Part shown: piece by piece, positions 43,707 through 56,755 of the stretch | How positions within the stretch are numbered: the first letter of the stretch is position 1 | How the letters are laid out: each line of letters starts with the position of its first letter | Source of the DNA: Chondrosia reniformis | Taxonomy: Eukaryota > Porifera > Demospongiae > Chondrillida > Chondrillidae | Assembly (NCBI GenBank): GCA_947172415.1 | Contig: OX359200.1 | Span: forward strand, 6,388,501-6,452,500 | DNA: 64,000 nucleotides | Direction of reading: 5' to 3' | Position numbers and translations under genes: made by a program | The notes under the pieces: model-generated | The model's input: the letters and a program-made list of their open reading frames with translations, nothing else | Database searches by the model: none | Told to the model about the DNA's origin: nothing

Positions 43707-43715
43707 TTTTAAATG
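43707..43715. repeat. Right 9-bp target site duplication
   Basis: TTTTAAATG immediately follows the right inverted terminus ACTCTAGCCACTGTG and equals 23,101-23,109. Confidence 0.7.
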
Positions 43716-43783
43716 ACATCAAATTACATTCAATTAAAAGTCAAAGTTACAAAAACTATATATGAAGTACACGATTAAGTCTC

Positions 43784-45482
43784 TTAATTAGCAAACAAAG
43801 AGTCAATCTCTTTACGAATGTCTTCTGGAGGATCTTCTCCCCATCCAGACATCAGAACCTTACCATAGCGGGCTACATCAACTGTGCCACTAGCCGTCTT
43901 CTCTTTAAAGGAATTAATCTTGCCTTCTTCCACTAGAACATAATGCCAAGCTGGCCTGCCTCTGTCCTTACCACGAACAAGATGAACAAGAGGAGACAGA
44001 TAGTGGACAGCTTCTGAAATTTTAATTTTTTTCCCAATTTTTAAACTACAACTATTATGGGGAAAGCCACTTGTACACCTTATCCGAGTAGTATCATAAA
44101 AAAATTTTAGCTCTCCACTTAGTCGTTTATGTTTTCCACCCACCATTGTTAAATGGTTGGAAGGCTGATAAAGCTCAAGATTCATATTCACAAATGTTCC
44201 ACAACTGAGACCTTTCATAGATTCTGGCGGTGTCCATATCTTCAGTTGTATACCAGACTCATCAGCTCCATGGCCACACACTGGGACCCCTCTCTGGTCT
44301 AAAATGGCCGCCAGTCTAGGTATCCACTGTGAGGAGAAGGGGCAATCACAAAGAAGATAAAGGAGCTTGTGCCTAAAGTAATTCTCATAAGAATGGAATA
44401 TATCTTCAAAGGCAATTACTCCATCTCTGAAACACCAGTTACCTGTCTCTTCCTCACCAGATCCAACAAACCAAATTAGAGCTGTATTAGAGAAGATTGA
44501 AGAGATAATGTATTGTTTGTATACATACCTTTTAAATACCCTATATGTACCTCCAGGGGTTTTAGATTGTCTCAGGAAGTCCTCAATCAGAGTGAGGTAG
44601 AAATCCCTTGAAAGTACATATTCATTGTCATGATCAACGAACCACACAGGAACCAGATCACCAGTTCCTCTCACAGAGAAATCTACAACCGGATTGGTGC
44701 ATTTGGTGGGATCAGATTGCAAAAGTTCTAACATCTTAGAAATTTCCTTATTGACTCCTTCATATTCATTATCCACTATCCTTCGGATACCAGTGGCATT
44801 AGGATCAGTGTTGAAGATTATCAAGACTTCCAAATGTACAAAAAGAGCTACATGTATATACATGAAATTTAAGTGTACATGGCATAAGTGTAAATCAGTA
44901 CACGTTGAAGATGATACACACCTCGTGGCGAAGCTATATTCGTTGATTGAGTTTCTTCCTCTTTATTATCAATTTGTTGATTATCTATATAAAATCAATT
45001 GAAGAATTAAATACTCATGTACAAAGACACTTAAATCCTAAATTTCTTTAAAGATAGTAACTTCACTCATACTTGGTGCTTGCTTTGGAATTTGACTGAA
45101 TATGTTCCTTCCTGTACTATAACGATTCGGTTCTGTGTCAATCGAAAGGTCATTGAAGGAACTTGCTAGAATTGTTTCAGTTTTAGAATCAGAACTTCCA
45201 AAACTCGTATCACTCATTTTAGAAACTTTTGCTACAATATCTGCAATGTAATAACAATATAATTGCAAAAAGTGATCTACAATATTACAAAACTATAGTT
45301 TTTTCGGATTTATAGCAGGCACAACGCAGTTTACCTTCTCTGAGCAATTCTTCTCGTATGAGACCGGTACACAGGGCGTCCAGGATTTTGTCACCTTCAC
45401 GTAACGATAATTCTTCTATCTCTGGTTGTCTCTCGAGAAATCTTTTAACAATACCTTGCAGTACACTTCGTACTTTTTCCAT
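43784..45482 (-). CDS. Caspase-fold-like paralogue 1 (apparent pseudoenzyme)
   Basis: About five exons: 45,482-45,335, 45,243-45,085, 44,985-44,924, 44,825-44,551 and 44,481-43,784. The N-terminal 50 residues are helical (IVKRFLERQPEIEELSLREG), possibly a death-fold segment. Exon 4 carries VDFSVRGTGDLVPVWFVDHD and SRDFYLTLIEDFLRQ. Exon 5 begins ALIWFVGSGEEETGNWCFRD and continues LLYLLCDCPFSSQWIPRLA. These sit where peptidase C14 proteins have GHG and DxCxSG, but His is Ser and the nucleophile position is Pro. The C-terminus has LVHLVRGKDRGRPAWHYVLV and SGWGEDPPEDIRKEI. Family membership is inferred from motif spacing. Function is unknown; the context is three tandem copies. Confidence 0.65.
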
Positions 45483-45633
45483 TACGTCTTTCAGATTCTT
45501 CTAGTAAGTAGGTGGAAGATCAGGGTAACGTGGGGTATTTCCCTTTATGCTTCCCCTATTGTATCTTAGGCAGTTGCACGTTAATATACATTTTCAATTA
45601 CTATATATCCAACTACATAATTAGCTTAGTTTC

Positions 45634-47480
45634 CTATGCAAAGAAACTCTTAATTTGTTTAGAAACATCTTCAGGTGGATCAGTTCCCCAACCCGATTGA
45701 ACAATTCTTCCATAATCTGCAACATCAATATTTCCTGATTTCATTTTCTCCTTAAAGACATTTAACTTCTCCTCATCAACTAAAACATAATGCCATGCTG
45801 CTTTTCCCCTGTCCTTGCCACGGACAAGATAAACCAAGGATGCAAGGTTGACTGTCAAGTCTCTCCATTTAAACTTGGCCACAAGATTCTTGTCTAAAGA
45901 ACATGTGTTGTCTGATAGATTAGATGGGCAGTAATGAAAGGCAGTATTGATCAAGCGACGCTCATGTCCTGGTTGAGTACCTTTTAAGTCAAAACATAGC
46001 CAAGGATAGGGGTCACCAACTGTGAGTGAAGTCCTCAAGAAATTGCCGCACTTGGCAGTTGTGGTAGAAGTACTTGATGCCCAAATCTTGAGTGCTAGTC
46101 CTTCTTCATTTGAAGCACAGTGACCACAAGGGGAAATTCCCTTAGCTTCCAGTATCTCAGCTAACCGGATCACCCAACTGCCTGAATAACTGCAATCTGT
46201 TATTATGTGAAGTAGTTTACATTTAAATAAATTTTCATACAAACAAAAAATATCTTCAAAGGCAATTACTCCATCTCTGAAACACCAGTTACCAGTCTCT
46301 TCCTCACCAGATCCAACAAACCAGATAATAGCTGTATAAACATACATGTGGAGAGGATAAGACATGTACATATATGTATACAGTCACTCTGAAAATTCTT
46401 TAACTATATTAAAATCAAAGCAGTCATATAACACGTCTATGCATACCTCCAGGTGTGTGGCACTGTTTTAAAAAGTCTTCAATTATGGTCAAATAGAAAT
46501 CTCTAGAGTGTGGATAGTCCTCATCATCAATCCAAACTGGACAAAGCTTTCCACTTCCTTTTACTTTAAAGTCTACCAGAGAAATTGGGTGTTTAGCCCT
46601 AACTTTATCCAGCAGCTTCAACTGATCAAATATCTCTTTGTCCAATCCTTCATAATCATTATCAGAGCTTCTTGGATTTGCTTTAATTTGGCCATGCCTC
46701 AGTGGGTTATTCATTACAATAATTAGACATTCTGAGCTCACCAAAATATCTAAAACCAGCCAATTAAAATGTACAAATTCAGAAAAACATGATAAATTGA
46801 TTCAAACTTTATGTATTTATTCAGACTTTGATCAAATTAACTCACGATTTTTAGCTATTGCTATGTTTCTTTCAAGTTGTTCATTATCCAATGCAGCATT
46901 ATCTTGGACATGATGTATATGTTCATGAGAATTTTCTGGAGAGCAAATAAAATGTGCATACTTCCACTAAACCTTATATAGTTTTTCAGAACAAAGCATT
47001 AAATAAATAATTTTTAGAACTTAAACTTACCAAAATTTAGCTCTTGACTGAAAATGTTATGTACAAATTCCTCACGATTAGGTTTTGTAAACACTGTGAG
47101 ATCATTTAAAGAACGCTCTGCGAGTCTACGACCATCATCTTTCTTCTTTGTTTCAGCTACTTCCAGCAATACTTTAGAATCTTTCATTTTAGCAAGAAAA
47201 TTATAAAGACGATCGAGTGATTTACAATTATTTTGAAGACGATAACAAGATAAAAAAACTTTGATCATAAATTGAATACTTCGTTATATATTCAAGTCAT
47301 TATATATTCTGTAACTATCTTAACCTTCAGATAATATCCCTTCTCTAGACAAATTTTCACACATGTTGTCAATTATATCATATTCTCGTAGCTTAAAGTC
47401 ATGTAATGCGTCTTCTGAGAGAGCATCTGCGGCTACCAATTTCAAAAGAACTTTCCTTACGACAAGTTTTGCGGCGTCCA
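45634..47480 (-). CDS. Caspase-fold-like paralogue 2 (apparent pseudoenzyme)
   Basis: Five exons with the same layout as its neighbour: near 47,480-47,325, 47,187-47,030, 46,938-46,846, 46,750-46,449 and 46,333-45,634. The N-terminus is MDAAKLVVRKVLLKLVAADA. A linker exon shares NDLTVFTKPNREEFVHNIFS with paralogue 1. The core reads AIIWFVGSGEEETGNWCFRD and LLHIITDCSYSGSWVIRLAE, so GSG replaces GHG and DCSYSG replaces a DxCxSG-type motif. The C-terminal region VYLVRGKDRGKAAWHYVLV and SGWGTDPPEDVSKQI is intact. The phrase around GSGEEETGNWCFRDGVIAFE is identical to paralogue 1, suggesting recent duplication or conversion. Stop codon at 45,634. Confidence 0.65.
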
Positions 47481-47579
47481 TGGTTTGGGTGGGGATTTTC
47501 CCTAGTTTAGTCCCTTAGTACTAAGTTTAGCTCACCACATATTTCAGCAGTGCATGATACAAGAAATAATAAAAATATT

Positions 47580-49006
47580 TTAAACGCCTTTATGCAGCTC
47601 GTCCATCTTCAAGTCCTTCCACTTCAGTTTAGGATGATGCGGTAATTGACAGGGTTGACCATATAAGGAGCCACACCTGAGTACAGTAGAGTCTAGTCCG
47701 CATGAGGTCTGACCACTTGACAATCTATTAAATCTAAAAGTTATTCCATTTCTGTTTGACTTGACTGCTTCTTGTATAAAACTACCTTGAGTGACTTTGT
47801 CTTCAGGAAGACCTGATGCATACACTTTAATGAGGTAGCCCAGCTCCTCAGAGGCGTGGCCACATGGAGCCACGCCCTTCTTATCTAATGCCTTAGCTAA
47901 TCCAGTGACCCAACTACCAGAATGGTTACAGTCTGTGACTAGAGTTAGTATTTTTCCACGGCAATGTTTCTCATAAAGTTCAAAAATATCGTAGAAAGCG
48001 ATTATTCCATCTTTGAAGCACCAGTTTCCAGTCCCTTCCTGCCCCAATCCAACATACCATATCATAACTGCATTCATAAAACATATATATACAGTATAAT
48101 ACATACACAGCAGTATGTAATATATACCCATTTGTTTACACTGATAAAATGCACTTCCAAGGGAAGTACCTATTAAACCTAATCAGAAACTGAATTTTAT
48201 ACAATCAAGTGCATAGTAATCAGACTATAGTGTCTATATTGAGTGGAAACTTGCCTCCAGGTTTCTTACAACCCACAAAGAAGTCTTCAATCAACTTAAA
48301 GTAAAACTTCTTTGAGTGCCACACACTCCTTCCATCCCTCCACACAGGGACTACCTCTCCTTCTCCTTCCACCATCTTTGGACCCAAACATGGCAAACTC
48401 TTCCGAGGATCATCTTCAATCATTTTCACTATTTCAAGAATCTCTTTATCAGTATAGACTCCACCTTCTTTTAGCTCATCCAATCGGTGACCAGCTTCAC
48501 TCAGCCAGTTTTCAATAAACTTCCCAACAGAGACAATCATCAAGCAGTCAGTGTCAGAAACTAAATCTATGAAGCAAGAGGAAATTATGTACTTAAAGTT
48601 GTATACAAACTTACTTACCTGCTTGACGCGAACCAAACTCATTCACAACCTACTTTTATATGTTAAGCATGTTTCGAAATCTTTATACGAATGCCACTTG
48701 TATTGAGGTTCTGTATAAAAATAAAATATCGATTATCAAGTATTGCTAATTCCTTGTCTTGTGATATTTACCTTCAGTATCTTTCAGTAGTCCTTCCTCT
48801 TCAAGAGCTTGCAAAAGTTCGTGTATTATAAGTTCTCTATTTGCTTGTAGACTTGAAACGAGAGGTGATTCTCCTAACGAATCGGAAACTCCATCTAAGA
48901 CCTTTCCCATACGCTCATTCATGTCAAGATCACTTATAATGTTATCTATTTTTGAAGGATTCACACTGCCGTCATCCTGTATGGCGGCCATATTGGCCCC
49001 TCCCAC
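47580..49006 (-). CDS. Caspase-fold-like paralogue 3, C-terminally truncated
   Basis: The first exon (about 49,006-48,770; a second Met at 48,991 is equally good) ends HELLQALEEEGLLKDTEG. Exon 48,566-48,255 has GEGEVVPVWRDGRSVWHSKK and FYFKLIEDFFVGCKKPGG. The last exon, about 48,072-47,580, has VMIWYVGLGQEGTGNWCFKD and ILTLVTDCNHSGSWVTGLA. The His position is Leu and the nucleophile position is Asn. The protein stops at KLKWKDLKMDELHKGV and lacks the roughly 60-residue WHYVLV...SGWG region of its neighbours. The donor after GG is GC where the paralogues have GT. A further small exon near 48,640 is possible. It could be a functional short form or an early pseudogene. Confidence 0.55.
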
Positions 49007-49476
49007 GTATTTCCTGGAATCTACTAAGAAATGAATTATATAGGCATGACCACCTTAATATTCATGCATGATCAGCATATGACATCCAAATGTATTATAT
49101 ATGATATATCATTCTAAAAAACTAAAAGCATTGATATATCCAGAGTTTAATGATGATGATATATATATGTATCACTTTATTATATATTATTAATGTATTA
49201 AAGTGATACATGCTGAAAGGGAGCATTAGGCCAAGCTTACAAATAAATTCAATACATAATATATATAACTCGGTGCTTGTGTATGTGACTGTCTGGGAAG
49301 TGCGGCCTGGTAGCCTTAAGTGGCGATGGCTTAATGCGCCCAGGCAGTCGGCTATGTACCTGGGCGGACAGCCTGGTAGCCTTAAGTGGCGATGGTTTAT
49401 ACGTGTCCAGGTATAGCCCTGTGCCCCTTAACCACCTTTGGTTTGCATTTTATACATCTGTTGTATGCATGGGCAC

Positions 49477-49507
<31 letters not shown>

Positions 49508-50093
49508 TATTATGTTAATACTGATTCAACTTTCAAAATTGACCATGTATCATTATTTCAAAATTTAATAACATTGCTGTATACATATATATACACATAC
49601 ACTCTCCATTGCTAGGGCAACCAAGGCAAATTACATTCCACAATCGTTGTATAACTATAATAAGAGGCACTTTGGCCTCTTATTATATATAGTTATACAA
49701 TGCAATATACTGCCAATAACTCAGTAAATGCCGATCAAAAAAGCCTAGGGGCGGAGTGTATACTGAATAGAGGCCTGGGCCTCTATTTCTTTCCAGGGAG
49801 TTTTGACCCGGCCTCTATTTGAGCCCGGCTTCTATACAGACATATACGGTAACTTTTACATAATAATTATATATATATTATTAAATATATATACAGTGCA
49901 AGTTACAATATAAATTCATATATACATAAGCAAAATACATGTACAGAAACCAGTGATACGTACATAGTCAAAACAGTCAGTGATTGGAATACAAATGAAG
50001 AAGATATGTATAAAATTTACAAAACTGAAAAGTCACAAAAACATCCCATAGTTATCAGGAGATGATCTCTGAGTGCACGTGAGTAGATGAATA
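49007..50093. other. Intergenic region: short repeats, hairpin, (AAT)n
   Basis: A GC-rich patch at 49,295-49,435 has the direct repeat GCCTGGTAGCCTTAAGTGGC followed by GATGG at 49,307 and 49,370, plus CCAGG motifs. (ATA)n runs over 49,479-49,507. An inverted repeat at 49,643-49,703 pairs TTGTATAACTATAATAAGAG with CTCTTATTATATATAGTTAT. At 49,890 lies TACAGTGCAAGTTACAATAT, the dispersed repeat of 17,264. No coding sequence is seen. Confidence 0.55.
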
Positions 50094-53000
50094 TTACTGA
50101 GGAGTCCCGGGGACATCAGCTGTTGTTGGAGTCTGTGGAGAGCCAAATATAGAAAAATCATATATACGTATGTACTTTCTACTAAAGCAATCACAGCATT
50201 CAATGATAACAAGAGGAAGAATGAAAAGTTACATACTGTTAATAGAGAAACACTACTTTTACTTTCCCATGAAACTAACTCCTATAAATGAAATAATAAT
50301 AATAGCAAACTGTCCAAATTTGTATGGTGCATGTATAAAGGGTTTGAAAAAAAAAAACGGATTTATGGTTTAAAACAGGGTGCATAGTACAAAGGAAACT
50401 TAATTGTATTTAAATATGTAGACAAGTTACTGTATATAGGCTCCATAATTATTCAACTATTAATACTGTGACTAAGGACATAACCATTTATATTTAAATT
50501 GTTACCATGGAGACAGACCCAAAACGCAAAAGATATTGTCTGGGAAGTATTTTGGATGGAAAAAGGAGTGCATTAAACTTTGTCCAGATTTTTAGTGCCA
50601 CCCGGATACAGTACAAAATGTAAATTGTATCGCAAGTTGCTTACCTGAAATCCACTATCATGTACAATAATTGTCTCTGAAACAGCTGTCACGGGAGACT
50701 TAGAATTCTTGTCATAGAATGTTTTTAAAAGTGTCACATTACTGAAAACGCCTCCATTGGACGAGTTGCCTCTAGAGTGCGTAGGTCCCTCCTCCTCATC
50801 CTCACTGCTACTGCTTTCATCTGCGTCCCACTCACAGGAAGCATTTCCTTCATTTTCATGAGGCGACTCCACATCACTGTGATCCACGTTGTCTTCTTCC
50901 TCCTCACTCCTTCTGTCTGGCTTGGGCACAGGAATTAGCAGACTTTGGGGGACAGGTGATGTTGACTGCTGCTTCTTGTCCAGTCGAAGAGATGCACTGC
51001 GACGGAGATTTGACCCTCTTGGCGGTGTTTCTGATCCTAATTTTCTTTTTTGATCACGACCCAAAAAGTCAAATCCACCTGACCAGTTACGTGTATGACC
51101 CCTTGCATGACGGAGTCTTTTTTGTAAGCTTGCACTCCGAGAGACAAAGGGAGACGATCGAGATCGAATGCCATCTAAAAACTCCTTGACAGATGGAGAC
51201 ACACTCCCTCCTGGAGTAACAGCTGTGGACTTGCTTCTCTGAGTGTCTGGGTGTCTGGGAGGAGTTACTTCAGACTTAAATCCAAGGTGTTTAGGTCGAC
51301 CAGGACTGCTGTGAGCTACCGGACTGACACTCTGTTCTGATGATTGGCTGCTTTTCTTCTTTCTCCGGGGAAGAACTGGGAGGTCAAATATCTCATCCTC
51401 GGAGGTTGTTAAACTGCAAAAGGAAGAGATTTCTTTAACATATGGACAGCATAAGATTAGGATAATCCTATGTTCTTCAAATTATAGATTCCTCTCTATG
51501 GTGGATATAAGATTGGGAGCATGCTGATCTGGCCGTGGTTCACTGCAGGGTCTGCAGCACCAAGTGATGACCCAAAGAGTAAGAGGAAGCAAGAGAAGAA
51601 GGAGAAGAAAGTTTTCAAGCGAATTCAGAAATAGCTAACTATAATGCAGAGTATGATGTCACTATTACTTTACAGTGTTAGTACATATATATGCTTACTA
51701 TCCATTAGGCTCTCCAGAAAGTCTCTTCTGAGATTTGGATTTTTTTCTTCCTAAAACTATCTCTTTCCTATAAAAATAAATTATAAATTCCATATCTACA
51801 CACATACGTATATGGTAGTACTCCTAAAATACACTATCTAGAGTAATGAGGGGCATGTATTCAAAACTATATTCATAGACTTTGGTTAATAACATAACAC
51901 AAATAAAATCCAAGCCATGAATCTCATTACAGGGAAGGCTAGACTGTCTGGCACTGTAGCCAAATTTGGGCAGAAAATTGTTACTAATTTTGGTACAATA
52001 TGAACAGCTGGAGGTGTGAACCATTTCTGAAGTCATCTTGAGAATGGCCCAATATGAAGTAACACCATGTCAAATATTATGACATGTTAGGTATGCATAT
52101 ATACGTACATATGGCAAATTATAAACACATAAATTGTTTAGTAATATTATCCTGGTACGACATCCATCAATCTGAGATAAGATAATGCTCATGCACAAAG
52201 TGACATGTGTTAGATTATTCAAGCATGGCCTAATTAATGTACATATTTTATCTTTCTGATCTAAGATTAAGATTACCCTAAAGTGTAATGCTGTGAATGT
52301 TCTAGTACAACAATACTTTTGAGAGATTACCGTTTCAATTCTTCCTCCCTGGCATCCAAGTTCTCCTTCTCCTTCATCATTTGTTCATATAGCTGGTTGA
52401 CATCATTAGCTTTTTGTTGCAAGCCTTCTTTGATATCCAGAACCTCTCTATAGCAAAAATATGCACATAAATTCACATTTGTAACACATACTAATATGAA
52501 AACTGCTATATCTCAAAATTACCCAACTTCTTAGTTTTAAAGTTTTATAGAAAAGACGTAGCCGTTTGTTAAAGCTTTACTTTACAAGAATTCTGTTTCA
52601 CAGATGTATAAAGTGCTTCACAAATACTGCATTAATCATACTTTAGCTCTTCCTCTCTCTTTCTGACCAGCTCTGCACTTCCCTCCATACTTGTGACATC
52701 TTCTCTGAGTTTCTCCAGTAGCTGAAGGATTTCACTTTTCCAGTGCACCTACGTAAATCAAACATCAAAACAAGTGATGGCAAGAGAACCTCGGACCACA
52801 TGCACATGTAGAATTACACAATTCCAAAAATATGATCTAAAAAAGAAAGGTATTTATAATACTTTTTGTACATACACAATTTACATTAGCAAAAGGATCA
52901 CTGATAAATATAAATGAACTGTAGAACAGAATATTGTAAGTATGTATTTATCAAGACCACTGACAGTGGCTAATTACAGGGAGATCCTCTTTGGAAAAGG

Positions 53001-56000
53001 ATTGCAGGATCAGTAGGGAAACTGCACAGACTGCATTTTACTATAAGCCACTTTGAAGTCATACATACTATCCTAACTAAGTACGATGATTTCACCATAG
53101 ACTAGTCTATGATTTCACTACTTAGGCTTGTTATCAGAAAGGGTTCTCCCCTCTTATTGAACACTGTGGTTTGCTATCACTTAGACTTTTCATGACTCAT
53201 CTCCTTAGCAACAGAGGGACAAAACAAACTTTATCATATGTTCCCTATGAATATCATTACAATCCAACTCTCTTTAAAATCTCATATGCATGGAATCTTA
53301 AACGACCACACAAATATATAATTCTCCAATAAAAGATACAATAACAGTGCTATATTTAGAAGATTCTTCAAAAATTTATTTCAAGTATTAAGGGGTAGGC
53401 AGGAAATGCTTTAGTGCATCTTAGAGAACTAGCTATCTTTATCTCACTGTTGCAAAGCTAGGTAATAGAGTAACTATCCCTTTAACATGTTATTGTACAA
53501 TTCAGGGAGGAGTCTGAGATTTATGCAAGTGGGAGGGGCAATGCATCCCCGCCCTCATTAACAGTATGAATCTGCTATGCTTGCACAACTAACTTGTGTC
53601 TGGATGTAGTTCACTGGCTCAAATGTGATAAACTCTTCAGCTGAAATGCCCAGATGCATCAGCACGTGTTTAAAGGAGGGCCTGTTCTTGGCTTTGGGGG
53701 CCCAGCAGAGCTGCATGAGCTGTTTCAGTCCCCCAGGGCAGGTGGCCGGGATAGGGAGGGTCAACTTCCCAATCCCTACCCCATATATAATGGCTTGGTG
53801 GCTAAATCCCTACAAAGGAGAGCAACAGGAAGTGTGGGCACAGAAGAAATGACAGAAATGTGAAATAAGAAAATTGAGTCTTCCAGGGTTATGCTAACAA
53901 ACAACTACAGGAAGTGAAATGGTGTAATAAGTATATACAAGTACATTTAAAAGACCTCACATAAATGTTATTGGATGTATATGAAACATGCTTTTCATTG
54001 TAAGCCCTTAGATACAAGCTACATGTAGTCTATATTAGGTAACTTAAACAGTTTATTCCAATATACAAGAGAATCAGTAGTGAAAATAATTACATTGTAC
54101 ACATACAATGTATTTTTTTTAGATTCACCAAGGACGCCTAACATAAACACACCTCGTAGGGCCGCTGCATTGTTAGAAGCTCCCATATTAGGACTCCATA
54201 TGACCTAAATACACAAAAGTGAGACCATTCAGTTTGCATATTTTGAGTATGATATCAGCACAATGATATCAGAAAACTATCACCATATATGGGTATATTA
54301 CTACTGACAAGGAAATTAATACACAGTAGATTTACGTACCAGACATCCACCTTCTCGGAAGCAGGCTTTCCTCTGATGAGCTCCGGAGCCATCCATGCTA
54401 CTGTGCCAACCATCGTCATGGGCGTGCTGCGATCACCAAACTTGCGACTGGTCCCAAAGTCAGAAATCTTTAGTTCATCATTGGACCCGACAAGAATACT
54501 GCAGATAAACAGATAGTGTTACAAGCATTTCCCTTCTAAAAGTCCCAACAGCCCTTTGTTACTACCATCACTTCCTGTTACTACACAATAGCCAATAACA
54601 TGTTACTATTTATAGTAACACCATATATAGAAACTACAAGGAAACTGGGGTTCTGTTTAGCTATACAATAGTGTTTACATTTAACAGAAGTGGGCTCACT
54701 TGATTATAAATATTTCTACCAAAGTACAACTGTACAAAATCTGCCAGCCTGGGTTTACAACAATTTAACTTCAAAAGTAATAAACCTTCCAATCACTTCT
54801 TACATATAAATAAGACCTAATTGACCAAAACAATACTATTAGGGAATATAAAATACAGAACAAGTTGACAAGGATGTTCTGAACAGTACAAAGTATTCAT
54901 GTGCTACTAATATAAAGAGTACAATTGGACTGTATACACAATACAAATGTACGTACAATGTAGTGTGTTTCTATGGGGGTACAGATAAACATGCTAGGCT
55001 GAAATTTCTTGTTGCTAAGAGCACTATAATCTCTTATATACAAGTTGCGAAATGCAAGCAAGCAAATTACAAGATAACTTCTCAGTCACCAGAAGAAGAC
55101 ATCACATGAGGGAAATAATTATATATCAGCAGGATTCTTCACCAGCTATCACTGACTATAAAGTAATTATAGAAAGGCCCACTCTACCCACTCACATCTT
55201 AGACACACTAGCCACTTGTTGACTGAGCTGGCAGTATCAAGTGTCACTCTAGGGTAGGAGATACCAGCGTGGCCACAAACACCCTCTCTTTGCCTGAAAC
55301 AATAATGCATTACTTTGTATGTTTACATAGGTATAGTAAAGGTCAACCACCAATGTAGGATTAGCAATAATATATATATATATATATATGATTACCTTAG
55401 TATATTGTAACTTGCACTGTATATAACAGAAATAGGGCATACACTCCAAACTAACGGAGGTTAATATCTTGAATATTGTTTCAACATATGTATTAACATG
55501 GTAATTTTATTGTAGCATATATATTGCATGATATAATGCCTTCTGATGTCAAGTATTATGCACTAATAATAATAAGCTGAAATCAGGTTAGGTTGGTTAA
55601 GGAAAGTAAACACACAAAGTCACCTATTATGATGTAATGTTTGTAAAGGTCCAGGCAGATAGAAGAATCCAGAAGAAAAAACTGTGTCTCTAGACGCTCC
55701 CAAAGTCGAAAGATGAACCTTAACAAAGATAAGTTCGATGCAGTTAGAAGAAACCCTTATTCTATGATGTAATGGTTGGTTAATCATCCTTTCTGGAAAT
55801 TAAATTTCATAGGCATAGGAAAAGCAGTGACAGGTCTGTTATTAATTGAATGTACACTAAAGAGAGCTTGATATGCGGGCAGTATGCTTGTAATCAAGAG
55901 TTGGAAGGAATTCTTAAAATGCACAAGTTATTGCAAAACAGACACAAACAAGATAAATTTTGTTTTGGATCATTTGCTAGTATTGCTTTTAAATTAAACA

Positions 56001-56686
56001 CAACATTTGTGACTGTAATATTGACTAAACCATTCAACATACCATACGAGCTACCTTGCATTGTTAGTGAAATAATCATATGACGGACTGGACTTCATGG
56101 ACTTCTTATATACACCTAAGCATGCCACATAATTCATGGGACAGATGCTATACAAGTGCTATAGTACTGATTGCAGATTATATCAGTGATGCAAATTCCA
56201 AAGTATCAGCTTACAATTTGACTACCTTAAAGAGACTAGAGTCTAAAATAACTAGCTGATTCAGTCACAGGCTGTTTCAACATCTATAGGACTTGTAAAC
56301 ACAATTACTACTAAGCAACCACTCTATAAACATGGGAAATATCACTGCAACCTCACTTGCAAATTCAGTTTCTTATCACAAGGAATTTTAATTACAGAGT
56401 TAAAAAATCCTTTTAGTGTTTGACAAGTTCACATACACTGATTCTAACCTGAATTAGGTATAGTTAGAGGTTGCATTAAAAACACTCACTTGGCACTTTT
56501 CAAGTCGCGATGGATAATTTTCTTGTGATGAAGGAACTGCATTCCTCCTGCAATCTGCCTGGCCCAGGTAATCACCTCTGGAGGAAGGATCTCTTGTCGA
56601 TCCTTTATAACATCATAGAGAGAACCTTGGGCACAGAATTCCATCACCAAACAAAAATTTGGTTCCTTTGTACAAACACCTCTTTA

Positions 56687-56755
<69 letters not shown>

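Noticed and set aside
55190-55310. Extra kinase-gene exon between AG and GT signals
   Set aside because: HRDLKSAN joins NILVG in frame directly from 56,490 to about 54,497; including this segment would break the kinase fold.
55630-55720. Possible exon (GTTCATCTTTCGAC...) in the kinase gene
   Set aside because: It has splice-like borders but also falls between the catalytic loop and the DFG exon, where nothing can be inserted.
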